Origin: Hymenobacter sp. GOD-10R
GTDB lineage: Bacteria > Bacteroidota > Bacteroidia > Cytophagales > Hymenobacteraceae
DNA: 64,000 bases
Direction of reading: 5' to 3'
NCBI RefSeq assembly: GCF_035609205.1
Contig: NZ_CP141184.1
Coordinates: 1,612,001 to 1,676,000, forward strand
Part shown: positions 31,023-38,201 of the stretch, one piece after another
How the letters are laid out: every line of letters starts with the position of its first letter
How positions within the stretch are numbered: position 1 is the first letter of the stretch
Translations under genes and position numbers: made by a program
The notes under the pieces: generated by a model
Told to the model about the DNA's origin: nothing
The model's database searches: none
The model's input: the letters and a program-made list of their open reading frames with translations, nothing else

Positions 31023-31188
31023 AAACAGGATAGAAGGTAATTTTCTTGTAGAATATAAAACCTTTAAAAACGTAGGCTCGTATAAATCGCTCGCGTTTTC
31101 AATTTGTAGCCCCGCAAACTTCGGGCCCGCTATCCTGATACTTAGTAGGTAAGTGCCTAATATAGTGCTAGGTATGTATTTATAAAAC

Positions 31189-31224
31189 GAAAAAAACTCC
31201 GTAGGAACGACCTACGGAGCTTCT
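31189..31224 (-). terminator. terminator after ureG
   Basis: 9-bp arms CTCCGTAGG (31197-31205) and CCTACGGAG (31211-31219). On the minus strand the stem is followed by a run of seven T. It ends the minus-strand ureC-ureF-ureG transcript and separates it from the GAF gene. Confidence 0.88.
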
Positions 31225-31260
31225 TAGATGGCTCTTTTTGGGACAGCTAAGTTGGGGTAA

Positions 31261-32013
31261 TTAGCGTCTGTCTTCGCGTACTGACTGCAATGCTCGCTCT
31301 CTGGCTACCTTAATGTGGTCCATAATCACGTCTAGATTGAAGCCGTGCAAGGCGCGGGCGAATACAAAAGGCCCTTCGCCCCGCATCTTTTTCGAGTCGC
31401 GCTCCATCACACCTAGGTCTGCGTTGACCATCTCGGCCAAGTCTATCTTGTTGATAACGAGTAAATCAGCTTGGGTAATGCCGGGGCCACCCTTGCGCGG
31501 TATCTTATCACCGCCCGACACGTCGATGACGTAGATGGAGTAGTCGACCAACTCGCGGCTGAAGTGGGCCGCTAGGTTGTCGCCCCCACTTTCCACAAAT
31601 AGGAAGTCGAGTCTATAATTGAACCGCTGCATGAGGCCCTCCAACGCGTCCATATTCAGCGAAATATCTTCGCGAATTGCCGCGTGTGGGCAGCCTCCCG
31701 TCTCTACCCCCACGATGCGGTCCTCACTTAGGGCGCTGTTGCGGATCAGAAATTCGGCGTCTTCGCGGGTGAAAATGTCGTTGGTCACAACACCTAGCTC
31801 GTAGTCGTTGCGCATCCGCTCGCACAAGGCTTTGAGCAACGCCGTTTTGCCCGTGCCTACTGGGCCACCAATGCCGATGGTAAAGGCGCGCTTACGGAAA
31901 TTGCGATAGGTAGGGAGGCGGCGTGTTTCCCGCTCGTTGTAGTCGCCGGGCGAGTCTAGCACCTCGTGAGAGTGGCCGTGCAGGAGTAAAGCTAGCTTGT
32001 CGACAAAAGCCAT
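31261..32013 (-). CDS. ureG: urease accessory GTPase UreG
   Basis: 250 residues. P-loop GGPVGTGKT at residues 49-57, the metal-binding CPH motif inside [28 protein letters not shown], and the G-domain NKIDLAE. UreG hydrolyses GTP to drive nickel insertion into urease and is normally cytoplasmic. The N-terminal HGHSHE stretch is a short His-containing tail that could hold nickel, of interest because no ureE was found. It is about 35-45 residues longer at the N-terminus than typical UreG. It is the last gene of the minus-strand block. Confidence 0.96.
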   Translation of the reverse strand: MAFVDKLALLLHGHSHEVLDSPGDYNERETRRLPTYRNFRKRAFTIGIGGPVGTGKTALLKALCERMRNDYELGVVTNDIFTREDAEFLIRNSALSEDRIVGVETGGCPHAAIREDISLNMDALEGLMQRFNYRLDFLFVESGGDNLAAHFSRELVDYSIYVIDVSGGDKIPRKGGPGITQADLLVINKIDLAEMVNADLGVMERDSKKMRGEGPFVFARALHGFNLDVIMDHIKVARERALQSVREDRR

Positions 32014-32104
32014 CTATTTGAAATTTTGAGTGTTGAGTTTTAGATGTTGAATTTGAGCTAGATAGGACATTGCAGCTTCTGCGAGAACCTCGTCAACTAG
32101 TCTG

Positions 32105-32785
32105 CTAATTCTGGAATAACTTGGAGTAAATGTCTTCGTGCAGAATCTGCGCGGCATCCAGCAAAAAAGCTGAGCGGCATGCCTCGTGGTGCTCTTTGTG
32201 CGCGTGGTTAGTTAATAGCTCCTCGAAAATGGTGTAGAAGTCGTGCTGCAATTGGTGGCCCGCCATCGGCCCTACGAAGCCTAAGCGGATGGCCGCGCTG
32301 AGCTGGTCGCGTAAGGCCATGTGCAGATACATCGTTTGCAGATCGGCGACAGCAAAGCCAGCGCGGGTTAGCGCCAGCGCAAACACCAAGGTAAAATGCA
32401 GCGGTAGTTCTTGAGCCGCAAACCAAGCACCTAGGTCTTGCAGTTGGGCAGCTGGGTAAAACGATTCGAGCAGCTTCAGCCAGTTTTTGCCCTGTACAAG
32501 GCTAGCCCGGTGCAAGGTCGGCACGAGCATCATGGCATCATACGCTTCCACAACGTCACGCAGTTCGGAGCCTAAGTTAGCTGGCGCTAACTGGCCGCAC
32601 GAATTGATAAACGGCAACTCCATGCTCGCTACCTGCTGAAGGTAAGAGTACAGGTAGTTGCGCAACCCAAAAGGCGTCTTGAGCAAGCCAAACGTGATGC
32701 TGCTCTCCAGCCCGTACGAATACGCAAACGAGCCCGTCGGAATGGCCGAGTCAACAAGGTGGAGCAAGCGAGCGAATTGGGTCAT
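32105..32785 (-). CDS. ureF: urease accessory protein UreF
   Basis: 226 residues, all-helical UreF fold. Family features are RLLHLVDSAIPTGSFAYSYGLE at the N-terminus, then the helix with ELRDVVEAYDAM and the later RLGFVGPMAGHQLQHDF. UreF joins UreD and UreG in the nickel-loading complex and gates GTP hydrolysis. It lies 91 bases before ureG and about 210 bases after ureC, with an R1 repeat between ureC and ureF that might attenuate read-through. Confidence 0.93.
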   Translation of the reverse strand: MTQFARLLHLVDSAIPTGSFAYSYGLESSITFGLLKTPFGLRNYLYSYLQQVASMELPFINSCGQLAPANLGSELRDVVEAYDAMMLVPTLHRASLVQGKNWLKLLESFYPAAQLQDLGAWFAAQELPLHFTLVFALALTRAGFAVADLQTMYLHMALRDQLSAAIRLGFVGPMAGHQLQHDFYTIFEELLTNHAHKEHHEACRSAFLLDAAQILHEDIYSKLFQN

Positions 32786-32848
32786 GAAGGCTAATAAAGC
32801 TTAACGTTGAAGTGAAAAGCTATAAGTACGGCTACGTTCTTCCCATCT

Positions 32849-32935
32849 GTCATCCTGAGCTTGCGAAGGACCTTCTCACGTTTGCAGATGTTAGCTATTC
32901 TGGCGTGAAAAGGTCCTTCGTAAGCTCAGGATGAC
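32849..32935. repeat. R1-related inverted repeat, copy 3 (variant)
   Basis: Arms start GTCATCCTGAGCTTGCGAAG and pair with a near-perfect complement ending CTCAGGATGAC. It differs from the other R1 copies (GTCATGCTGAG..GAAGCATCTC) by CC for GC and GGACCTTCTC for GCATCTC, so it may be a sister subfamily. It lies between ureC and ureF. Confidence 0.85.
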
Positions 32936-32993
32936 AACGGTTAGAGTGGTATAGCTTGGTTCTCTGGTTTCAATTCCACCGCTAAACGCAGGA

Positions 32994-34709
32994 CTAAAAC
33001 AAGTTATACAACTGCCCTAGCGGCAGCTTCGTGGCGGGCTCGCAGGTCAGATGTACACCATCAACGGTTACTTTGTAGGTCTCGGGGTCAACCTGGATGT
33101 TAGGCAGGTAGTCGTTCAAGGCCATATCCTTTTTCGACACGCTGCGGCAGTTTTTTACGGCTACCACTTGCTTCTGTAAGCCGTAGTACTGCTGCACGTG
33201 CGCCACCGAAGCCTGCGATACGAAGATCATCGAGGTCTTGCCAACGGCTGGACCGAACGAGCCGAACATGGGCCGCGAGAAGTACGGCTGCGGCGTGGGG
33301 ATGGAGGCGTTAGCATCGCCCATCTGCGCCTGCACAATGATGCCGCCTTTGATAATCATCTCCGGGCGCGAACCGAAAAAATGTGGTTTCCAGAGCACCA
33401 GGTCGGCGAGCTTACCTAGCTCCACGGAGCCGATTTCGTCGGCGAAACCGTGGGCGCGGGCCGGGTTGATGGTGTACTTTGCCACGTAACGCTTCACCCG
33501 GAAGTTGTCGGCCTGGCCGTGAGCATCTTCGGGGAGAAGGCCGCGCTGCTGACGCATTTTGTGGGCCGTCTGCCAGGTGCGCGTTAGCACTTCGCCCACG
33601 CGGCCCATGGCTTGGGAGTCGGAGGAAATGATGGATAAGGCACCTAGGTCGTGCAGGATATCCTCGGCGGCAATCGTTTCGCCGCGAATCCGGCTTTCGG
33701 CAAAGGCTACGTCTTCGGGGATATTGTTGTCGAGGTGGTGGCACACCATAAGCATGTCGAGGTGCTCGTCGATGGTGTTCACCGTGAAGGGCCGCGTGGG
33801 GTTCGTGGACGACGGAATAACGTTCGGCTCCCCGCAAATTTTGATGATGTCGGGGGCGTGGCCGCCGCCGGCGCCTTCGGTGTGGTAGGCGTGAATCGTG
33901 CGGCCCTTGAACGCGGCAGTAGACGTTTCCACGAAGCCGCTTTCGTTCAGTGTATCGGTGTGGATGCACACCTGCACGTCGTACTGGTCGGCGATGGTGA
34001 GGCACTGGTCGATGGCCGCGGGCGTGGTGCCCCAGTCTTCGTGCAGCTTGAAGCCTAGGGCGCCGGCTTCGACCTGCTCAATCAGGCCTTCGGGCTTGGA
34101 GGAATTGCCTTTGCCCAGGAAACCGAAGTTCAGCGGGTAGGCTTCCGTCGCTTTCAGCATCATCTCGATGTAGAACGCGCCCGGCGTGCAGGTGGTGGCG
34201 GTGGTGCCCGCCGCCGGCCCAGTACCGCCGCCCACCATCGTCGTGACGCCGGAAGCTAGGGCCTCGTTGATCTGCTGGGGACTGATGAAGTGAATGTGGC
34301 AGTCGATGCCGCCGGCCGTCAGGATCTGGCCTTCACCGGCTACCACTTCCGTCGTCACGCCCACCACCATGCCGGGCGTCACGCCGGGCATAATGTGGGG
34401 GTTACCGCCCTTGCCAATCCCACTGATGCGGCCGTTCTTGATACCAATGTCGGCCTTGTAGATGCCGGTGTAGTCAATCACTAAGGCATTGGTGATGAGC
34501 ATGTCCAGCGCATCGGCCTGCGCCACGCCCGCCGCTTGGCCCATGCCGTCGCGCAGGGTTTTGCCGCCCCCAAACTTGCACTCCTCCCCATAGATGCAGT
34601 AGTCTTTTTCAACTTCCACGATCAGGTCGGTGTCGCCGAGGCGTACTTTGTCGCCCACTGTGGGGCCGTACATATCGGCGTAAGCGCGCCGGTCGAGGGG
34701 GAGAGACAT
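32994..34709 (-). CDS. ureC: urease alpha (catalytic) subunit
   Basis: 571 residues, full length. All catalytic residues are in register with the family: nickel ligands H138 and H140 (HIHF), carbamylated K221 in [10 protein letters not shown]250, H276 ([11 protein letters not shown]), flap H324 in MVCHHLD, and D364 in SSDSQAMGR. It hydrolyses urea to ammonia and carbamate in the cytoplasm with a Ni2 centre. The structural partners gamma and beta are fused in one gene 1.1 kb upstream, and two AT-rich genes sit in between, which is unusual for a urease operon. No sign of decay. Confidence 0.98.
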   Translation of the reverse strand: MSLPLDRRAYADMYGPTVGDKVRLGDTDLIVEVEKDYCIYGEECKFGGGKTLRDGMGQAAGVAQADALDMLITNALVIDYTGIYKADIGIKNGRISGIGKGGNPHIMPGVTPGMVVGVTTEVVAGEGQILTAGGIDCHIHFISPQQINEALASGVTTMVGGGTGPAAGTTATTCTPGAFYIEMMLKATEAYPLNFGFLGKGNSSKPEGLIEQVEAGALGFKLHEDWGTTPAAIDQCLTIADQYDVQVCIHTDTLNESGFVETSTAAFKGRTIHAYHTEGAGGGHAPDIIKICGEPNVIPSSTNPTRPFTVNTIDEHLDMLMVCHHLDNNIPEDVAFAESRIRGETIAAEDILHDLGALSIISSDSQAMGRVGEVLTRTWQTAHKMRQQRGLLPEDAHGQADNFRVKRYVAKYTINPARAHGFADEIGSVELGKLADLVLWKPHFFGSRPEMIIKGGIIVQAQMGDANASIPTPQPYFSRPMFGSFGPAVGKTSMIFVSQASVAHVQQYYGLQKQVVAVKNCRSVSKKDMALNDYLPNIQVDPETYKVTVDGVHLTCEPATKLPLGQLYNLF

Positions 34710-34756
34710 AGGCTAATTTGGTTGTAGCGGAAGCTAGGTTTGTGCGCGTTGAAAGA

Positions 34757-35272
34757 TTAAAATCCTTCGACTTGAATTAGTGGTTTGTTAATAAAGTCAA
34801 CAATAATTATTGCTATTTTAATATCTGCGTCTTCTTTCAAACACGATTCTATGGTGAAGTCCTTGCCTTTTGCTTTTAATTTAATTTCATGACCTGAGTA
34901 TGTATTATCTCCATCATAATATGGGCCTACTAACACGCTACTTATGTCATTAAATGAGTATAATGAATCTTTATTGATATAAACTTCTTCTGATGTTTTG
35001 TTAAATGTTGTTGTGTGCCCTTCTTTAAATTGCTTCTTAAGCTTTGTTATTTGCCAAAGTATTGGTGTGCAGAATATAAGTGAAAATAAAATTATTGATG
35101 CTGTGAAGGTGTGTGCTGCATCTTTGGAGATAATTAACATTGCAATAAAAAAGAGTAGTATAATTAATAGGCTTGATTTATATGATCTATAATCCTTGAT
35201 TACTGAAGAAGGTGTTTTAGTGATGGATAATGTTGATTCAGACTTTTCGGTTATCATGATTCTTCTTTCCAT
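34757..35272 (-). CDS. AT-rich hypothetical two-pass membrane protein
   Basis: 171 residues (ATG 35272, or a Met six residues later). Two hydrophobic segments close together (about residues 33-50 and 56-76) form a hairpin in the membrane, leaving a C-terminal soluble domain of about 95 residues with strand-rich character (VYINKDSLYSFNDISSVLVG, KLKAKGKDFTIES) that could be a PH-like fold. The family was not recognised. Codon use is strongly AT-rich (Lys AAA, Ile ATT/ATA), unlike ureC and ureAB on either side, which points to recent acquisition. It forms a pair with the next AT-rich gene. Confidence 0.7.
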   Translation of the reverse strand: MERRIMITEKSESTLSITKTPSSVIKDYRSYKSSLLIILLFFIAMLIISKDAAHTFTASIILFSLIFCTPILWQITKLKKQFKEGHTTTFNKTSEEVYINKDSLYSFNDISSVLVGPYYDGDNTYSGHEIKLKAKGKDFTIESCLKEDADIKIAIIIVDFINKPLIQVEGF

Positions 35273-35344
35273 GACTTAAGTAAAACATACTTGCTAGTAA
35301 ATATATATCAGCGTAATCATAAAATCGATATGAAGGAATAATCA

Positions 35345-35851
35345 TTAGTTTGAAGAAGGAGAATTAGAAATAAAAAATGAATCAATGTGAGCCAGAAGAG
35401 GCTCTACTTGCTTTTTGCCAATCATGGTGCTGTAAAATTGATTATTCACGGAATAATTTAGCACCTGCTCATCCTCGATCTTTAGTAGATAAGGGAATCC
35501 CTTTCTTTCCTGTATACTATATAGCATCCTAGAAATGAATTTGCTATCAGATCTGTTTTTAACCTCTCGGCCTTCAACAAAAATAACTTCGATAGCCGGG
35601 TTTAGCTTTGGCACTATCACATCACGTGCAAATGCAACGCTACTTTTGCGGTTGTTGTAACAAAAAAAGCATGTGCCATTCATTCGTTGTAAGTAATGCC
35701 TGTAGTCCTTATCAAACTGCTTATCGCTGACATAAGCATAGATCAAGATTAATGGAATAAATGGTATAGCTAGGATGATAATTGCAACACAGGCCACTAA
35801 CCATAAAGATATAACTGCCTTATCTGTTATTCTTTGCTTTAAGTCCTTCAA
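35345..35851 (-). CDS. AT-rich hypothetical membrane-anchored protein with CxxC
   Basis: 168 residues, starting at a TTG whose last two bases overlap the TGA stop of ureAB (TTGA overlap), so translation may be coupled. One strong hydrophobic anchor (about residues 13-40) is followed by a soluble domain with CFFC near residue 61 and a later GFPYLLKI, an order reminiscent of thioredoxin-fold proteins (CxxC then cis-Pro). That resemblance is inference only. AT-rich like its downstream neighbour and unlike the urease genes. No Shine-Dalgarno is evident. It could also start later, which would remove the anchor. Confidence 0.65.
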   Translation of the reverse strand: MKDLKQRITDKAVISLWLVACVAIIILAIPFIPLILIYAYVSDKQFDKDYRHYLQRMNGTCFFCYNNRKSSVAFARDVIVPKLNPAIEVIFVEGREVKNRSDSKFISRMLYSIQERKGFPYLLKIEDEQVLNYSVNNQFYSTMIGKKQVEPLLAHIDSFFISNSPSSN

Positions 35852-36594
35852 GATGTAGAAGTAGTGGTTTTTTCTAGAGCGGTAGTGCGTACTGAATTAT
35901 CATCCAACTTCCCATCAATCAACCCATTCCCGCCATACACAATCCTTTCCCCAGCTAGCGCCACCAGTGTCACGCGCTTTCGCTCGCCGGGCTCAAAGCG
36001 CACGGCCGTACCCGCCGGGATATTGAGCCGGAAGCCATATGCCTTTTCGCGGTCGAATTGCAGGGCTAGGTTCGTCTCGAAGAAGGGATAGTGCGAGCCA
36101 ACCTGCACCGGCCGGTCGCCCATGTTGACCACTTCCAGCTCCACGGTGGCGCGGCCTTCGTTCAGGATGAGGTCGTCGGCGGCGAGCAGGTATTCGCCCG
36201 GCGCGGCGTTGATGAGGTTGTCGGGGGAATGCGTCTGCGGCTTTTTGGTGAGGCCGGAGCCGTAGAGGGCTAGCTCGGACGAGCCTTCTTCGCGGCATAT
36301 CGGGTGGTGCACGGTCACGAGCTTGGTGCCGTCGGGGAAGGTACCTTCCACCTGCACTTCCACCAGCATGTCGGCCACGCCCTCCAGCACATCCTGCCGA
36401 CCTAGGATCTTCTTGCCTTTGTCCATGAGCACGGCCACTCGCTCCCCGTCGCGGATAAACTCCAGCAGCTGGGTCGCGAGCAGGGCTACGGCTTCGGGGT
36501 AGTTGAGCCGCAGGCCACGGGCGTAGCGCTTCTGGGCCACGAAGCCAGCCTGGTGCAGCACGAGTTTGTCGAGGTCTTTGGGCGAGAGGTGCAT
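35848..36594 (-). CDS. ureAB: urease gamma-beta fusion subunit
   Basis: 248 residues. Residues 1-100 are the gamma subunit ([35 protein letters not shown]). A linker of about 25 residues ([15 protein letters not shown]) leads to the beta subunit at about 128-230 ([54 protein letters not shown]). Fused gamma-beta subunits are known, for example in Helicobacter, while many bacteria keep ureA and ureB separate. It assembles with UreC into the urease oligomer. Its stop codon overlaps the start of an AT-rich gene rather than leading into ureC. Confidence 0.95.
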   Translation of the reverse strand: MHLSPKDLDKLVLHQAGFVAQKRYARGLRLNYPEAVALLATQLLEFIRDGERVAVLMDKGKKILGRQDVLEGVADMLVEVQVEGTFPDGTKLVTVHHPICREEGSSELALYGSGLTKKPQTHSPDNLINAAPGEYLLAADDLILNEGRATVELEVVNMGDRPVQVGSHYPFFETNLALQFDREKAYGFRLNIPAGTAVRFEPGERKRVTLVALAGERIVYGGNGLIDGKLDDNSVRTTALEKTTTSTS

Positions 36595-36621
36595 AAGGGA
36601 GTGCCTTGATTAGTGGAGAAC

Positions 36622-36707
36622 GTCATGCTGAGCTTGCCGAAGCATCTCTACGGCCAAAGTAATCATTTACCAGTGCGGGAGAGATGCTTCGGCAAGCTCA
36701 GCATGAC
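36622..36707. repeat. R1 inverted-repeat element, copy 4
   Basis: Arms GTCATGCTGAGCTTGCCGAA and complement, perfect over about 26 bp, located between the nickel-permease gene and ureAB. Confidence 0.9.
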
Positions 36708-36714
36708 ACATAAT

Positions 36715-37320
36715 TTAGAACTTAACATTCGCATAGACCATCCAACTGCCGTAGCCGATGCTCAGCAGGGAGGAAATGACGATGACGGTGCTAGTGAGCA
36801 CCCGACTGATGCGCATGCGGGGCGTGAAGGGAATATTCATGAGGGCCGCCGCGCCAAACATACCCACAATCGAACCTAGGCCAAACACCAAGATATAAGC
36901 TAGGCTTTGCAGCGGGTCGCGCAACTCACTCATTACTAGGAGTACCAAAGCGCCGCTACCAGCTAGGCCGTGCAGTAACCCAATAGCATAGGCGAAGCTG
37001 TGTTGGTACTTCACGTTCTGGCCTAGGTTGAAATTGGCCTTGTTCGTCAGGCGCCCAACGCCCATCGTAATCAGCACTAGGCCTACAGCCGCTTCAAAAT
37101 AGCCACTTTGTAGAAAGGTAATTTTGCCAAGCATGATAATGCCTCCAAAAATCACCAGCGTGGTGGTGTGACCTAGGCCCCAGTATAGACCGTCTTTCAC
37201 TGCCAGCAGCATGTTGTCGCGCTTGGCGACAAGTTGGCTCACGGCCAGCAAATGATCGGGCTCAAAGGCGTGCCCCATGCCGACTACGAATGCAAATAAA
37301 ATGGGTAATAAAGCCTGCAT
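36715..37320 (-). CDS. HupE/UreJ- or UreH-type nickel permease
   Basis: 201 residues from ATG 37320. The longer frame to 37482 is rejected because it runs through an R3 repeat. Six hydrophobic segments. The first carries the nickel-transport signature HX4DH (GHAFEPDHLLAV). GLLHGLAGSGALVLLVMSEL and the late FTPRMRISRVLTST segment match HupE/UreJ- and RcnA-like small permeases. It presumably imports Ni2+ for the urease next door. It is the first gene of the minus-strand urease block; the ureAB start lies 121 bases downstream of its stop, beyond an R1 element. Confidence 0.88.
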   Translation of the reverse strand: MQALLPILFAFVVGMGHAFEPDHLLAVSQLVAKRDNMLLAVKDGLYWGLGHTTTLVIFGGIIMLGKITFLQSGYFEAAVGLVLITMGVGRLTNKANFNLGQNVKYQHSFAYAIGLLHGLAGSGALVLLVMSELRDPLQSLAYILVFGLGSIVGMFGAAALMNIPFTPRMRISRVLTSTVIVISSLLSIGYGSWMVYANVKF

Positions 37321-37378
37321 GCAGCGGAAAAAGCGAAAGTCAGTGCGGCTAAATATAGGAGATGTTCGGGCAGGATAG

Positions 37379-37500
37379 AGGTGTAGAGACACATACTTGT
37401 GTCTTGTCGTTGCTAGTGTTGCTGACCTAGGTTGTTCTATGCTGGGTCGTTCTGACCTAAGTCGTTCAACGACGAGACACAAGTATGTGTCTCTACACCT
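37379..37500. repeat. R3 inverted-repeat element, copy 1
   Basis: Arms AGGTGTAGAGACACATACTT and complement. Each arm itself contains the palindrome-like GACACATACTTGTGTC. The interior holds GTCGTTCAACGACGAG next to the right arm. It lies in the upstream region of the nickel permease, about 60 bases from its start and before the ilv promoter. Confidence 0.9.
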
Positions 37501-37556
37501 CGTTGCAGATCGTTCATAATGAGAGGATAAGCTCCGGTGATTTTTCTGAAAATTTC

Positions 37557-37585
37557 TTGCGCTTTCAAAAAAGTTAGTATGTTTG
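37557..37585 (+). promoter_or_regulatory. Bacteroidota-type promoter of the ilv operon
   Basis: TATGTTTG at 37578-37585 is an exact match to the TAnnTTTG -7 element known from Bacteroides and Flavobacterium. A TTG at 37557-37559 stands 18 bases upstream, where the -33 TTG/TTTG is expected. Transcription should begin around 37588-37593, only a few bases before the ATG of the first leader peptide, so that peptide may be read from an almost leaderless mRNA. Confidence 0.7.
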
Positions 37586-37595
37586 CCAGCACAGT

Positions 37596-37676
37596 ATGAA
37601 AAAGCAAACCGTCATCGTCGCAATTATTATTACCAACCTGGTGGTGATTCCACTGGGCCTGGAGATGGTTTGCTGA
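37596..37676 (+). CDS. ilv leader peptide 1
   Basis: 26-codon ORF reading MKKQTVIVAIIITNLVVIP then LGLEMVC and stop. Thirteen of 26 residues are Ile, Val or Leu, with runs V-I-V-A-I-I-I and L-V-V-I. It begins just after a promoter and is followed 28 bases past its stop by an intrinsic terminator. Its codons 37661-37670 (GGAGATGGTT) can pair with the 5' arm of that terminator. This is the standard design of an amino-acid leader peptide: starvation for a branched-chain amino acid stalls the ribosome inside the peptide, leaving the pairing region free. It is far too short for normal gene finders. Confidence 0.8.
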   Translation: MKKQTVIVAIIITNLVVIPLGLEMVC

Positions 37677-37704
37677 CCGGTGTACGTACCCCCAAGTAGC
37701 TAGC

Positions 37705-37732
37705 AGCCATCTCCGCCCGAGGTGGCTTTTTT
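37705..37732 (+). terminator. attenuator terminator 1
   Basis: Arms AGCCATCTC (37705-37713) and GAGGTGGCT (37719-37727) with one G-U pair and loop CGCCC, followed by six T (37727-37732). The 5' arm extended by one base (37705-37714) can alternatively pair with 37661-37670 inside leader peptide 1 over 10 bp with one G-U, so terminator and antiterminator are mutually exclusive. Confidence 0.85.
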
Positions 37733-37768
37733 GTTGTCCAAACATTTCCATTCAGCTTCTCGCTCATC

Positions 37769-37825
37769 ATGTTTCAGCAGTTCATTCCAGTCGTAGTCAT
37801 TCGAATTCCTCTGCCGACGGGTTGA
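37769..37825 (+). CDS. ilv leader peptide 2
   Basis: 18-codon ORF MFQQFIPVVVIRIPLPTG with TGA at 37823-37825. Seven residues are Ile, Val or Leu, including the run Val-Val-Val-Ile-Arg-Ile. It begins 36 bases after the T-run of terminator 1 and is followed 25 bases later by a second terminator. CGGGTTGA (37818-37825, including the stop codon) can pair with TCAGCCCG (37863-37870) in terminator 2. It thus repeats the architecture of leader 1. No Shine-Dalgarno is evident; many Bacteroidota genes lack one. Confidence 0.7.
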   Translation: MFQQFIPVVVIRIPLPTG

Positions 37826-37850
37826 AAGGACTAGCTGCTTATTTACCAAT

Positions 37851-37890
37851 AAAAAGCCCTTCTCAGCCCGCCGCTCAGAAGGGCTTTTTT
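37851..37890 (+). terminator. attenuator terminator 2
   Basis: Hairpin AAAAAGCCCTTCT (37851-37863) with complement 37877-37889, an inner AGC/GCT pairing, and a six-T run. It is a strong intrinsic terminator nearly 300 bases before ilvD, where an unregulated terminator would silence the operon. Its loop-side bases 37863-37870 are the alternative pairing partner of leader peptide 2. Confidence 0.88.
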
Positions 37891-38187
37891 GTTGAAATCA
37901 GCTTGCTGAAAACAATAAAATAACCTTCAAAAACACGTTAGACACTGTAGTTGTGTTTCTGATATGTGATTGACAAACAGCAGTTTGCTTGTATAAGGAT
38001 TCTCTTTTGAAATAGTAGCAATAAACAGAAATGATTTTCGACTCCAACTCAAACGTGGGTAGTTGCAGCATGAAATTCTGCCTCATGTGTGCTGAGGCGC
38101 CCCAGAATTCAAACGAAAACTACTGCTCTAACACAACCGCCCCGACGCTAAGCACCGCCGCCGCTTCGGACCACAGTAACAACCCTC
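37891..38187. other. untranslated region between attenuator 2 and ilvD
   Basis: About 300 bases, AT-rich up to 38040. The only candidate reading frame is the 43-codon one overlapping the ilvD start. No further terminator and no exact TAnnTTTG promoter was seen, although a TTTG near 37972 followed by TTTTG near 38000 leaves an internal promoter possible. Confidence 0.5.
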
Positions 38188-38201
38188 ATGATCCTAAATA
38201 A
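38070..38201 (+). CDS. possible 43-codon ORF overlapping the ilvD start
   Basis: ATG at 38070 opens [19 protein letters not shown] and continues to TAA at 38199-38201, 14 bases inside ilvD in another frame. Three Cys lie in the first 19 residues; the rest is polar. It could be a translated upstream ORF that couples ribosomes to ilvD, or chance. No homology is claimed. Confidence 0.25.
   Translation: MKFCLMCAEAPQNSNENYCSNTTAPTLSTAAASDHSNNPHDPK

Noticed and set aside
33412..34005. A 197-codon open frame on the minus strand inside ureC.
   Set aside because: It is a shifted frame of a GC-rich, highly conserved gene, with Arg/Pro/His-rich composition typical of shadows; ureC itself is complete.
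37321..37482. A 54-residue N-terminal extension of the nickel permease.
   Set aside because: It is the translation of an R3 repeat and lacks membrane-protein character; ATG 37320 gives the normal family start.
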